Source: SpSt-583 sp034434015
Lineage (GTDB): Bacteria > Chloroflexota > Anaerolineae > Anaerolineales > UBA6663
DNA: 64,000 nucleotides
Reading direction: 5' to 3'
Assembly (NCBI GenBank): GCA_034434015.1
Contig: DAOUAB010000111.1
Span: forward strand, 1 to 64,000
In this document: piece by piece, positions 15,682 to 24,488 of the stretch
Position numbering within the stretch: the first letter of the stretch is position 1
Layout: every line of letters starts with the position of its first letter
Made by a program: the position numbers and the translations under genes
Notes under the pieces: generated by a model
What the model was told of the DNA's origin: nothing
Database searches by the model: none
Seen by the model: the letters and a program-made list of their open reading frames with translations, nothing else

Positions 15682-17634
15682 TCACTCCGCCAGGGCCCCC
15701 CACTCATCCAGCCGGGCCGTGATCTCGGCTTCGAGCCGGGCGTATTCCGACCCCAGCGCGCCGGCCCGCGCCGCGTCCAGGCCGGGCGTCTCCAACTCGC
15801 GCGCCACGCTGGCCTTGCGCTGTTCCAGGGCCTCGATCAACGCCTCCAACTCGGCCAGCCGGGCCGCCCGCCGCTGGAGCTGGTTCTTGCTCGGTCTGGG
15901 CGCCGCGCCAACAACTGCCCGTGGCCCTTGCGCCCTGGCTCTGGGCCCGTCTTCCTTGAGACCGGAGAGACGCGCTTTCTCCTGCGCCTCCCGCCAGGCG
16001 GTGTACTCGCTCCAGCTGCCCGGGAAGACCTCCAGCCGGCCGTTCTCCACCGCCCAGACCTGCGTGGCCAGATCGTCAATCAGGTAGCGGTCGTGCGAGA
16101 CCAGCAGGATCGTACCGGCGAACTCATCCAGGACCGACTCCAGGATCTCCTGCGACGGAATATCCAGGTGGTTGGTCGGCTCGTCCAGCAGCAGCAGATT
16201 GGCGCCGGTCAGGGCCAGCTTGGCCAGGGCCAGCCGGCCGCGTTCCCCGCCGGAGAGCACGGCGACTTTCTTGAAGGCGTCGTCCCCGCTGAACAGGAAC
16301 TTGCCCAGGTAATCGCGCGCTTTGCCCGGCGGAAGCGCCTGCGCCGCCAGCACCTCCTCCAGAACGGTCCGTTCCGGGTCCAGGTCCTCGTGGGCCTGAG
16401 CGAAGTAGCCGATCTTCAGGCTGCTCCCCAGCTTGACGGCGCCGCGCAGCGGCGGCACCTGGCCGAGCAGGGTCTTGAGGAGCGTGGTCTTGCCGGCGCC
16501 GTTCGGGCCGATGACGGCCGCGCATTCGCCGCGCCAGAGCAGCAGGTCCGGCACCTGGAAGAGGACGCGCCCGTCGTCGGCGTAGCCGATGGCCAGGTCC
16601 CGCGTCTCGATCACGCGGTCGCCGGAGCGCAGGTCGGTCTCCATACGCAGCTGGATGGCCTCGGCCGCCCTCGGCTTGAGCGCCAGGTCGCCGGGCGTCC
16701 CCATCAGGCGCTCCAGCCGCCGCAGGCGGCCCCGGGCCTGGCGCGTGTTCTGCCCGGCCAGGTTGCGGCGGATGAAATCCAGCTCCCGGGCGATGAACGT
16801 CTGCTGGGCCTCGAACTCGGCCATTTGCCGGGCGCGGCGCTCGTCGCGCTGCAACAGGTAGGCCGAGTAGTTGCCGCGGTACTCCGTCAGCGCGGCCCCG
16901 GCCTGTCCCGGCGCGGTCTCCAGCGCCCAGACGTGTTGCGCGACCCGGTCCATGAAGTAGCGGTCGTGCGAGACGAGCAGGACGGCACCCGGCCAGTCGT
17001 TCAGCCAGCCCTCCAGCCATTCGACGGCGCGCAGGTCGAGGTGGTTGGTGGGCTCGTCCAGGATGAGCAGGTCCGGCGCCTCGAGCAGCAGCCGGCCGAG
17101 CAGGGCGCGCGTCTTCTGGCCGCCGGAGAGCAGGCGCAACGGCCGGTGGTAGTCGTCCGGCGCGAAGTTGAGGCCGGAGAGCACGGTCCGGATGCGGTGC
17201 TCGTAGGCGTAACCGCCGTCCAGCTCGAACTCGTGCTGGAGCGCGCCGTATTTTTCGAGAAGGGCGGCGTGGCGGGCCGGGTCGAGCCGGTCCGCCTCGG
17301 CCAGGCTCGCCTCCAGCCGGGCCAGTTCGGCCTCGCGGGCGCGCAGGTCGGCGAAGGCCAGCAGCATCTCGTCCCAGACGGTCCGCGCGGTTTCGGCCGC
17401 TTCCCAGGTGACCTCCTGCGGCAGATAGCCCAGGCGCGCGCCCCGCGCCCGCTGGACGACGCCGTGCGACGGCTCCTCCAGCCCGGCCAGGACGCGCAGC
17501 AGCGTGGTCTTGCCGGCGCCGTTCGGCCCCACCAGCGCGATCCGGGCGCCGTGCGGCACGCTGACGTCCACGCCGGCGAAGATATCGGCCGCGCCGTAGG
17601 ACTTTGCAAGTTGTGTGCCGACGAGAAGGGACAT
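15682..17634 (-). CDS. ABC-F family ATPase
   Basis: Soluble ABC protein of 650 residues with two nucleotide-binding domains and no membrane segment. It has two Walker A motifs (GPNGAGKTTLL), two signature motifs (LSGGQKTRALL; LSGGERGRLALA) and two Walker B/DEPTNHLD motifs, the ABC-F hallmark. A charged interdomain linker (about 235-310; EFEAQQTFIARELDFIRRN) corresponds to the P-site tRNA interaction motif. The C-terminus is a coiled coil (ARLAELEALIEALEQRKASV) as in Uup. It likely acts on the ribosome or translation. ATG 17634 begins the first ABC domain; the upstream frame is repeat DNA. Confidence 0.93.
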   Translation of the reverse strand: MSLLVGTQLAKSYGAADIFAGVDVSVPHGARIALVGPNGAGKTTLLRVLAGLEEPSHGVVQRARGARLGYLPQEVTWEAAETARTVWDEMLLAFADLRAREAELARLEASLAEADRLDPARHAALLEKYGALQHEFELDGGYAYEHRIRTVLSGLNFAPDDYHRPLRLLSGGQKTRALLGRLLLEAPDLLILDEPTNHLDLRAVEWLEGWLNDWPGAVLLVSHDRYFMDRVAQHVWALETAPGQAGAALTEYRGNYSAYLLQRDERRARQMAEFEAQQTFIARELDFIRRNLAGQNTRQARGRLRRLERLMGTPGDLALKPRAAEAIQLRMETDLRSGDRVIETRDLAIGYADDGRVLFQVPDLLLWRGECAAVIGPNGAGKTTLLKTLLGQVPPLRGAVKLGSSLKIGYFAQAHEDLDPERTVLEEVLAAQALPPGKARDYLGKFLFSGDDAFKKVAVLSGGERGRLALAKLALTGANLLLLDEPTNHLDIPSQEILESVLDEFAGTILLVSHDRYLIDDLATQVWAVENGRLEVFPGSWSEYTAWREAQEKARLSGLKEDGPRARAQGPRAVVGAAPRPSKNQLQRRAARLAELEALIEALEQRKASVARELETPGLDAARAGALGSEYARLEAEITARLDEWGALAE

Positions 17635-17775
17635 GGGAGCGGGCGGACGGTGTGGCCTGAAAGCGATGCGGACGGAGGCGATTATACCAACCGGGCCGGG
17701 AGGGAAGAGGCCGGGCCCCCCGGCGCCTTCGGGCTTTTGGGCTGACCCGTCCGCCTGGCAGACAGCCATCACCGA

Positions 17776-17861
17776 TGTCATGCCGGCGAAAGCCGGCCTC
17801 CAGGAGCAGAAGCTCACCGAAGAGCGGGAGCTTCCGGGCCCCGGCCTTCGCCGGGGCGACG
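17776..17861. repeat. Dispersed inverted element, GTCATGCCGGCGAAAGCCGGC type
   Basis: A first hairpin (CCGGCGAAAGCCGG) and a second (CCCCGGCCTTCGCCGGGG) are spaced about 45 bp apart, ending in CGACG. The same design recurs at 27331-27358 and 27645-27717. Elements of this look are scattered between genes in many GC-rich bacteria. Confidence 0.75.
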
Positions 17862-17961
17862 GTGGCAATGGTTGCGCCCAGGCGCGGCGGCCGGGAGATT
17901 GACCACCAGCGGCGAAGGCACGCGGGCCCCTCACGGTCGGGCGCGGGCTGCGCCTTTGGGC

Positions 17962-17967
17962 TATAAT
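17962..17967 (+). promoter_or_regulatory. -10 box giving a probable leaderless mRNA
   Basis: A perfect TATAAT ends seven bases before the GTG start codon at 17975. With normal spacing, transcription would begin on or beside the start codon. No Shine-Dalgarno sequence is present. Confidence 0.6.
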
Positions 17968-17974
17968 CGCTGAC

Positions 17975-18391
17975 GTGCAAGATGAGCCTTCTAATCAGCT
18001 CAGTCTGAGCCTGACGGCCTGGGCGCTGGCCCTCATCGGCTGGGGCGGCCTGGTCGGCCTGGTCAGCACCGTCGATCCGCGCGTCGGCCCGTTGCCCATC
18101 TGGGGCTTCTTCGTGCTGTGGCTGATGGCGCTGACCGGCACGGCCGTGCCGTTCGTGGGCTACCTCAACCGCCGCTTTGCGCGCGGGCCGGTGGCGGCGG
18201 GCGTCCGGCTGCGCCAGTCGTTGTGGGTCGGCGTCTTTGGCGCGACCTGCGCCTGGCTGGAGTTGCGCAACCTGTTCAGCTCAACTCTGGCCGCGCTGGT
18301 GCTGATCGCCCTGATCGGCGCCGAGTGGTTCCTGCACCTGCGCGAGCGCGCCCGCTGGTCCCCCGACTCCGCCTCCGATGAGTCTGCGTGA
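17975..18391 (+). CDS. Small membrane protein of unknown function
   Basis: Protein of 138 residues with about four hydrophobic helices (AWALALIGWGGLVGLVS; IWGFFVLWLMALTGTAVPFVGYL; QSLWVGVFGATCAWLEL; STLAALVLIALIGAEWFL) and a basic loop. I recognise no family motif beyond a general membrane protein. The GTG start at 17975 follows a TATAAT box closely. The 3' end overlaps the start of selA by 14 bases, so the two genes are cotranscribed and probably translationally coupled. Confidence 0.75.
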   Translation: MQDEPSNQLSLSLTAWALALIGWGGLVGLVSTVDPRVGPLPIWGFFVLWLMALTGTAVPFVGYLNRRFARGPVAAGVRLRQSLWVGVFGATCAWLELRNLFSSTLAALVLIALIGAEWFLHLRERARWSPDSASDESA

Positions 18392-19718
18392 CCTCCCCTC
18401 GGTGGAGAAGTTGCTGGCCCAGGCCGGCGACCTCATCGCCGAGTATGGCCGGCCGTTGACGGCCGACAGCCTGCGCGCCGCCGTGGACGCCGCCCGCGCC
18501 CGGCTGCTGGCGGCGCCGGACGCCGCCGCGCCGACGACGGAGGTCCTGCTGGGCGCGGCCCGGCGCGAGCTGGCGGCCCTGGCCGCCCCGACCCTGCGCC
18601 CGGTGATCAACGCCTCCGGCGTGATCCTGCACACCAACCTGGGGCGCGCGCCGCTCTCGGCGGCCGCCCGGGCGGCGCTGGAGGCCGCCGCCGCGCACTA
18701 TTCGACGCTGGAGTACGACCTGCACCGGGGCGAGCGCGGCTCCCGGACGGTCCACGCCGAGCGCCTGCTGACCCGGCTGACCGGCGCGGAGGCGGCGCTG
18801 GTGGTCAACAACTGCGCGGCGGCCCTGCTGCTCATCCTGAGCGCGCTGGCCCGGGGGCGCGGCGTGCTGGTTTCACGCGGACAACTGGTGGAGATTGGCG
18901 GCGGTTTCCGGGTGCCGGACGTTATGCGGCAGTCCGGCGCCCGGCTGGTGGAGGTCGGCACCACCAACCGCACACACCTGGATGATTTCCGGGCGGCGCG
19001 CGATGACCGGACGGCCCTGATCCTGCGCGCCCACCACTCCAATTTCAAGATCATCGGCTTTACGGCTGAACCGGCGCTGGGCGAGCTGTGCGGGCTCGGC
19101 TTGCCGGTGGTGGACGACCTGGGCTCCGGCGCGCTGCTGGACACCGCCGCCTACGGCCTGGCCCACGAGCCGATCGTGCAGGAGTCGCTCGCCGCCGGCG
19201 CGGCCGTGGTGGCCTTCTCCGGCGACAAACTGCTGGGCGGGCCGCAGGCGGGCCTGATCGTCGGCCGGGCGGACCTGCTGACGAAGATCAAGAAGCACCC
19301 GCTGGCGCGCGCCGTCCGGGCCGATAAGCTCACGCTGGCGGCGCTGTCGGCCACACTGCTGCACTATCTCAAGGACGAGGCGACGCGCGCCGTCCCGATC
19401 TGGCGCATGATCGCCATGCCGCTGGCCGAGATCGAGGCGCGGGCCGCCCGCTGGCGCGACGCGCTGGGCGTGGGCGAGGTGGCCGCCGCCGAGAGCACGA
19501 TCGGGGGCGGCAGCCTGCCGGGCGAGACCCTGCCGACGCGCGTCCTGGCCCTGCCGGTCGCCGCGCCCAACGCTGTGGCCGCGAAGCTGCGCGCGCTGCC
19601 CGCGCCCATCATCGCCCGCGTCGCCGACGGGCGCGTGCTGCTGGACCCGCGCACCGTCGCCGAGGCCGAGGATGTGAGCCTGTTAGAAGGATTGAGGGCC
19701 GTGCTGCGTCGGGCGTGA
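18378..19718 (+). CDS. selA: L-seryl-tRNA(Sec) selenium transferase
   Basis: PLP-dependent enzyme of 446 residues that converts Ser-tRNA(Sec) to Sec-tRNA(Sec) using selenophosphate. Family blocks are VINASGVILHTNLGRAPLS, YSTLEYDLHRGERGSR, VVNNCAAALLLILSALARG and the PLP-lysine motif FSGDKLLGGPQAG with Lys284. The N-terminal domain (1-65) that binds tRNA(Sec) is present, so this is full SelA and not the short archaeal-type homologue. No selB, selD or tRNA-Sec lies in the window. It overlaps the upstream membrane-protein gene. Confidence 0.93.
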   Translation: MSLRDLPSVEKLLAQAGDLIAEYGRPLTADSLRAAVDAARARLLAAPDAAAPTTEVLLGAARRELAALAAPTLRPVINASGVILHTNLGRAPLSAAARAALEAAAAHYSTLEYDLHRGERGSRTVHAERLLTRLTGAEAALVVNNCAAALLLILSALARGRGVLVSRGQLVEIGGGFRVPDVMRQSGARLVEVGTTNRTHLDDFRAARDDRTALILRAHHSNFKIIGFTAEPALGELCGLGLPVVDDLGSGALLDTAAYGLAHEPIVQESLAAGAAVVAFSGDKLLGGPQAGLIVGRADLLTKIKKHPLARAVRADKLTLAALSATLLHYLKDEATRAVPIWRMIAMPLAEIEARAARWRDALGVGEVAAAESTIGGGSLPGETLPTRVLALPVAAPNAVAAKLRALPAPIIARVADGRVLLDPRTVAEAEDVSLLEGLRAVLRRA

Positions 19719-19769
19719 TTCCGGGTTGCGTGGCCCGCACACTACGCACTACGCTGTACCTGCCAGCGC

Positions 19770-20030
19770 ATGTCTGCTCAATTCCCGCCTGACGCCGACC
19801 CCCGGACGCTGCGCGATTACCTGCGCCGGGTCGAGGCCGCCCTGGAAGCCGTGGAGCGGCGGCTCAGGCGCTTCGAGGACGAGTTCGGCATGGACTCGGA
19901 AGTGTTCTACGCCCGGCTGCACAACGCCGGGCTGGACGAGCGCGTGGAGTACGCCGAGTGGGCCGGCGAGCACGCGATGCGCCTGCGCCTGGTCCGGCAG
20001 CGGGACGAACTGCGGGGGAGATTGAAGTAA
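19770..20030 (+). CDS. Small acidic/basic helical protein, unknown function
   Basis: Protein of 86 residues, almost wholly helical and highly charged, with a predicted coiled-coil segment (DYLRRVEAALEAVERRLRRFE, 16-36). No known motif was recognised. It lies between selA and an M24 peptidase, both on the same strand, with gaps of 51 and 67 bp. Coding is supported by codon use like its neighbours, but the gene could be spurious. Confidence 0.55.
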   Translation: MSAQFPPDADPRTLRDYLRRVEAALEAVERRLRRFEDEFGMDSEVFYARLHNAGLDERVEYAEWAGEHAMRLRLVRQRDELRGRLK

Positions 20031-20097
20031 CGCACAGCGCACAAGGCCCGGCGCACAATGGAGAATGGCGCATTGTGCCTTCAGATAGGAGAGCGCA

Positions 20098-21360
20098 TTG
20101 AAAACTGACCTCGACCGCCTGATGGCGGAGCGCAAGTACGACGCCGTTCTGGTGCTGGGCCCGGCGGCCCACAACGCGCCGATGTATTACCTGGCCGGCG
20201 GCGTGGCGGTGGGCAAAGACACGGTGCTGATCCAGAAGCGCGGCCGGGCCCCGGTGTTGTTCGTCAACGCCATGGAGCGCGACGAGGCGGCGCGGTCCGG
20301 CCTGCGCGTGGTGACCAAATTTCGCTACCGTCAGATCCTCAGGGAGGCCGGCGGCGATACGGCCCAGGCCCTGGTACGCTACTTCGGCCAGATGCTGGCC
20401 GAGGCCGGCGTGGGCGCCGGGACGGTGGCCGTGTTCGGCCAGCAGGACGCCGGCGCCGCCTACCGCCTGCTCGATACCCTCAACCGGGCCGACCTCGGCG
20501 TCCGGCTGGTGGGCGACCCCGGGCTGACGATCCTCGAGCGGGCGGCGGCCACCAAAGACCTCGACGAGGTCCGGCGTATCCGGTCCGTCGGCCGGCGGAC
20601 GCTGGCGGTGGTGGCCGATGTGCAGGAGTTCCTGACCTCGCACCGCGCCCGCGACGGTTACCTGGTCGGCAAGGACGGCGCGCGCCTGACCCTCGGCGAC
20701 GTCAAGCGCCGCATCAACCTGAAGCTGGCCGAAGCCGGGCTGGTGGACGCGGAGGGCGGCACGATCTTCGCCATTGGCCGGGACGCCGGCGTGCCGCACT
20801 CGCGCGGCAACCCCCGCCACCCGCTGGCGCTGGGCAAGACCATCGTCTTCGACATCTTCCCGGCCGAGCCGGGCGGCGGTTATTTCTTCGATTTCACGCG
20901 CACCTGGTGCCTGGGCCATGCGCCCGATCACGTGCTGGAGGCGTACGAGGCCGTGCGCGCCGCCCACGCGCAGGCCCTGCGGACCCTGAAGCCCGGCGCG
21001 CCATGCCGCGATTACCAGCGCGCGACCTGCGCTTTGTTCGAGGCGCGCGGACACGCCACCATTCAGACCGATCCGGCGACGACCAGCGGCTACGTCCACT
21101 CGCTGGGCCACGGCCTGGGGCTGCGCATCCACGAGGCGCCCAGCCTGGCCGACACCGAGGGCAACACGGGCGTGCTGGAGCCTGGCGCGGTCTTCACCGT
21201 GGAGCCGGGCCTGTACTACCCGGATCACCCGCGCGGCGGCTTCGGCGTCCGCATCGAGGACACGGTCTGGCTGGACCCGCGGACGCTCCGCTTCGAAGTG
21301 CTGGCGAAGTACCCGGTCGATCTGATCCTGCCCGTCAAGCCGGCCGGCCGGCGGCGGTAG
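20098..21360 (+). CDS. M24 family metallopeptidase (Xaa-Pro peptidase-like)
   Basis: Creatinase/aminopeptidase P-fold protein of 420 residues. The N-terminal creatinase domain covers about 1-165. The C-terminal pita-bread domain shows the dinuclear metal ligands: Asp in VFDIFPAEPGGG, Asp in FFDFTRTW, His in HSLGHGLGLRIHE, Glu in VFTVEPGLYY and Glu in RIEDTVW. It likely removes an N-terminal residue before proline or acts on another small peptide. The start is a TTG at 20098 preceded by ATAGGAGAG; no ATG lies at a suitable place. Confidence 0.87.
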   Translation: MKTDLDRLMAERKYDAVLVLGPAAHNAPMYYLAGGVAVGKDTVLIQKRGRAPVLFVNAMERDEAARSGLRVVTKFRYRQILREAGGDTAQALVRYFGQMLAEAGVGAGTVAVFGQQDAGAAYRLLDTLNRADLGVRLVGDPGLTILERAAATKDLDEVRRIRSVGRRTLAVVADVQEFLTSHRARDGYLVGKDGARLTLGDVKRRINLKLAEAGLVDAEGGTIFAIGRDAGVPHSRGNPRHPLALGKTIVFDIFPAEPGGGYFFDFTRTWCLGHAPDHVLEAYEAVRAAHAQALRTLKPGAPCRDYQRATCALFEARGHATIQTDPATTSGYVHSLGHGLGLRIHEAPSLADTEGNTGVLEPGAVFTVEPGLYYPDHPRGGFGVRIEDTVWLDPRTLRFEVLAKYPVDLILPVKPAGRRR

Positions 21361-21410
21361 CCGACGGCTGCATCGTCGGCTGCGGCGGTCGGCCGCCCGC
21401 TTTCTGAGCG

Positions 21411-22439
21411 ATGCCGCGCATCCTCGCCCTCGAGACCTCCTGTGATGAGACCGCTGCCGCCGTGGTGGCCGACGGCCGCGTGATCCTGTCGAGCGTCATC
21501 GCCTCGCAGGCGGCCCGGCATGCGCCGTACGGCGGCGTGTTCCCGGAGGTCGCCTCGCGCCTGCACATCGAGGCGGTCTACCCCGTGCTGCGCCAGGCGC
21601 TGACCGACGCTCACATCGGCCTGAGCGACATCGACGCCATCGGGGTGACGCGCGGCCCCGGCTTGCCCGGCTCGCTGGTCGTCGGCCTGAACGTGGCCAA
21701 GGGCCTGGCGCTGGGCCGCGGGCTGCCGCTGATCGGCGTCAACCACCTGGAGGGCCATGTCTACTCGTTGTGGCTGGTGGAGGGCGCGCCGGAGGTCCGC
21801 TTCCCGGTGCTGGTCCTGATCGTGTCCGGCGGCCACACCGAGCTGATCCTGATGCGCGGCCACGGCCAGTATGAGCGCCTGGGCGGCACCCTGGACGATG
21901 CGGCCGGCGAGGCCTTCGACAAGGTCGGCCGGCTGCTGGGTCTGCCTTATCCGGGCGGGCCGGCCATTGAGCGGGCGGCGCAGGACGGGAACCCGGCCGC
22001 CTACCGTTTTGGGCGCGCCTGGCTGGAGGGGACCTGGGATTTCTCGTTCAGCGGGTTGAAGACGGCCGTGCTCTACGAGGTCCGCAAGCAGAAACCCGGC
22101 CAGCCGATGACCGCGGCGGAAGCGCCGCTCGATCCGGCCGAGGTCCCGAACCTGGCGGCCAGCTTCCAGGCGGCGGCCGTGGATGTGCTGGTGGGCAAGA
22201 CTGTGGCGGCGGCCAAGACCTACGCCGTCTCCGAGATCTTCGTGGCCGGCGGGGTGAGCGCGAACGGCGTCCTGCGCGCCGAGTTCGAGAAGAAGTCGCC
22301 CGTGCCGGTGCGCACGCCGCCGCTCAGCCTGTGCACCGACAACGCGGCCATGATCGCGGCAGCCGCCAACTTCCGCTACCTGGCCGGGCAGCGGGATGCG
22401 CTGGATATGGACGTGCTGCCGAACTGGAGGCTGGTGTGA
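21411..22439 (+). CDS. tsaD: tRNA N6-adenosine threonylcarbamoyltransferase
   Basis: Kae1/TsaD ASKHA-fold protein of 342 residues that transfers the threonylcarbamoyl group to A37 of ANN-decoding tRNAs. It begins ILALETSCDETAAAV. The metal-binding motif HLEGH is at 112-116, and LVLIVSGGHTEL, DDAAGEAFDKVGRLLGL and FVAGGVSANGVLR are present. Its partners tsaB and tsaE occur at 30694-31908, but not beside it. Its stop codon overlaps the GTG of the next gene (GTGA). Confidence 0.96.
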   Translation: MPRILALETSCDETAAAVVADGRVILSSVIASQAARHAPYGGVFPEVASRLHIEAVYPVLRQALTDAHIGLSDIDAIGVTRGPGLPGSLVVGLNVAKGLALGRGLPLIGVNHLEGHVYSLWLVEGAPEVRFPVLVLIVSGGHTELILMRGHGQYERLGGTLDDAAGEAFDKVGRLLGLPYPGGPAIERAAQDGNPAAYRFGRAWLEGTWDFSFSGLKTAVLYEVRKQKPGQPMTAAEAPLDPAEVPNLAASFQAAAVDVLVGKTVAAAKTYAVSEIFVAGGVSANGVLRAEFEKKSPVPVRTPPLSLCTDNAAMIAAAANFRYLAGQRDALDMDVLPNWRLV

Positions 22440-24151
22440 TCCGGCCCGGCCGCCCGCGCGAGTTCGTCCAGGCCCGGCTGCCGGACGGACGCATCTTCGA
22501 AGCCCCGCCCGGCACGTCTTTAGCCGAGGTGTTGCGGTACGCCGCCCGGCCCGGCGAGCTGCCGGCGCTGGCCGCCGTGGTGCGCGGCAAACTGACCGAG
22601 CTCACCAAGCCGCTCACTGCCGACGCCGAGGTGCGTCCCGTGACCCTGGCCGATATCGACGGGCTGCGGCTCTACCGGCGCTCGCTGGTCTTCCTGCTCG
22701 TCGTGGCCGCCGCCGAGACGTTCCCCGGCGCCGAAGTGGTGGTGGAGCATTCCGCCGCCAGCGGCGGCTATTTCTGCGAAGTGCTGGGCCGCGCGCCGTT
22801 CACGCCGGCCGAACTGGAGCAGATCGAAGCCCACATGCGCCGCCTGGTAGCCCGCGACGAGCCGTTCCGGCGCATCGAGATGAGGGTGAGCGAGGCCATC
22901 CGGGTTTTCCGCGAGCGCGGCCAGGAGGACACGGCCCGGCTGATGGCCCACCGCGCCGAGGAGCGCATCGCCCTGTACCAGCTGCGGGACCGCCTGGATT
23001 ACGTGCACGGCTATCTGGTACCATCCACCGGCTACCTGGACCGGTTTGCCCTGCACGCCGCGCCGACCGGCTTCCTGCTGCAAATGCCGCGCCAGGAGCG
23101 CCCGCATCAGTTGCCGCCGCTCAGCCCCTACCCGCGCCTGTTCGGCGTGTTCGAGGAGGCCGGCCACTGGCTGGAGCGCCTCGGCCTGCGCAGCGCCGGC
23201 GCCCTCAACGACGACATCGCCGCCGGCCGCCTGCCGGAGATCGCGCTGGTCTCGGAGGCCCTGCACGAGGGCCGCATCGCGCGTATCGCGGCCGAGATCG
23301 CCGAACGGCACGACCGGGTGCGCGTGGTGCTCATCGCCGGGCCGTCGGCCTCCGGCAAGACGACCTTCTCCAAGCGGCTGGCCGTCCAGCTCCTGGCCAA
23401 CGGCCTGCGCCCCTTCCCGGTGAGCATCGACGACTACTTCCTCGACCGGGATCAGACGCCGCGCGACGCCAGCGGCCAGCCGGATTTTGAGAGTCTGCGC
23501 GCGGTGGATGTGGCGCTGTTCAACGAGCACCTGCTGGCGCTGATGTCCGGCGCGACCGTGCGCCTGCCCCACTACAATTTCCGCACCGGGCGGCGCGAGG
23601 CGGGGCCGGAGGTCACGCTGGGGCGGGACCAGGTGATCATCGTCGAGGGGATTCATGGCCTCAACCCGGCCCTGGTGCCGGGGCTGCCCCCGCCCAGCCT
23701 GTACCGGGTGTACGTCTCGGCGCTGACGCAGTTGAACCTCGACCGGCACAACCGGGTGAGCACGACCGACACGCGCCTGATCCGGCGCATCGTGCGGGAC
23801 GCCGCGACGCGCGGCTACACGGCTTCCGAGACGTTGCGGCGCTGGCCGTCCGTGACAGCCGGCGAACGCCAGCACATCTTCCCTTTCCAGGAACATGGCG
23901 ACGCCATCTTCAATTCGTCGCTGGCTCACGAGCTGGCGGTGCTGCGCCCCCTGGTGGAGCCGCTCCTGCTCCAGGTGCGCCCGGATTCGTCGGTCTATCT
24001 GGAAGCGAACCGGCTGCTGTCCTTCCTCAAATGGTTCCGGCCGGCGCCGGCCGACGTCGTCCCCAGTAACAGCATCCTGCAGGAATTCATCAGCCCGCGC
24101 ACGATCTTCGACGCGCTCGACTTCCAGAAGTTCGCCAGGCTGGGAGGCTGA
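22436..24151 (+). CDS. TGS-domain nucleoside (uridine) kinase
   Basis: Protein of 571 residues in three parts. The N-terminal TGS domain covers about 5-65. A threonyl-tRNA-synthetase-like second additional domain (about 70-180) includes HSAASGGYFCEV. The C-terminal phosphoribulokinase/uridine kinase domain has the P-loop GPSASGKTTFSKRL near 302 and SIDDYFLDRD. The family is annotated as nucleoside kinase; whether the TGS part regulates or binds RNA is unknown. The GTG at 22436 overlaps the tsaD stop as GTGA, which fixes the start and suggests coupled translation. Confidence 0.85.
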   Translation: MIRPGRPREFVQARLPDGRIFEAPPGTSLAEVLRYAARPGELPALAAVVRGKLTELTKPLTADAEVRPVTLADIDGLRLYRRSLVFLLVVAAAETFPGAEVVVEHSAASGGYFCEVLGRAPFTPAELEQIEAHMRRLVARDEPFRRIEMRVSEAIRVFRERGQEDTARLMAHRAEERIALYQLRDRLDYVHGYLVPSTGYLDRFALHAAPTGFLLQMPRQERPHQLPPLSPYPRLFGVFEEAGHWLERLGLRSAGALNDDIAAGRLPEIALVSEALHEGRIARIAAEIAERHDRVRVVLIAGPSASGKTTFSKRLAVQLLANGLRPFPVSIDDYFLDRDQTPRDASGQPDFESLRAVDVALFNEHLLALMSGATVRLPHYNFRTGRREAGPEVTLGRDQVIIVEGIHGLNPALVPGLPPPSLYRVYVSALTQLNLDRHNRVSTTDTRLIRRIVRDAATRGYTASETLRRWPSVTAGERQHIFPFQEHGDAIFNSSLAHELAVLRPLVEPLLLQVRPDSSVYLEANRLLSFLKWFRPAPADVVPSNSILQEFISPRTIFDALDFQKFARLGG

Positions 24152-24317
24152 TCGGCCTGCGACGGCCTGACGCGCGGCGGCTCAGCCGGTCTACCCGCTA
24201 CCCGCCCCGCTTGACATACTCACTTTTGTGAATGGTTATCGAGCCTCCGGCGCGCGCCTTATGGAAATTTTTGATTGTGCGTGACAAATATCATCGGCGA
24301 CGTATTGACACCGGTGG

Positions 24318-24346
24318 TTGACTCTGCCCGGGACTCGGCCTATACT
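24318..24346 (+). promoter_or_regulatory. Strong sigma70-type promoter of the SWIM gene
   Basis: TTGACT (24318-24323) and TATACT (24341-24346) have a 17-bp spacer. A second TTGACA (24305-24310) and an upstream TTGACA (24211-24216) lie nearby. The rest of the 24152-24317 gap shows nothing else. Confidence 0.75.
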
Positions 24347-24352
24347 CGCACC

Positions 24353-24458
24353 AACCTGAAGTAGAGGCAAAACGGCCTATGTGCCGGGACGCAATTACAC
24401 GAAAGGACAAACCCGTTGAGTAAGAGCACGCAGTGCAACTATGCCTGCGTGCTTTTTG
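24353..24458 (+). ncRNA. Structured leader ending in an intrinsic terminator (attenuator or small RNA)
   Basis: The transcript from the promoter above can form AGGC/GCCT (24365-24368 with 24375-24378) and CGGG/CCCG (24385-24388 with 24412-24415). A strong terminator hairpin follows: AGCACGCAG (24425-24433) with CTGCGTGCT (24445-24453) and TTTTTGTT. The SWIM gene starts 31 bases after the T run. It is either a regulated leader or a free small RNA of about 105 nt. I could not assign it to a known riboswitch class. Confidence 0.5.
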
Positions 24459-24460
24459 TT
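24425..24460 (+). terminator. Intrinsic terminator in the SWIM-gene leader
   Basis: A perfect nine-base-pair stem with an eleven-base loop is followed by a TTTTTGTT tract. Confidence 0.8.
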
Positions 24461-24488
24461 GTCCATTGAACCGAAAGGAGACTGACCA

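Noticed and set aside
20053..20078. GCACAATG/CATTGTGC inverted repeat before the M24 peptidase
   Set aside because: No T tract follows and the loop is ten bases; it may be an operator, but nothing else supports a function.
24353..24424. c-di-GMP-I (GEMM) riboswitch before the SWIM gene
   Set aside because: Two short signature-like pieces occur but in reversed order and without room for the P1 and P2 helices.
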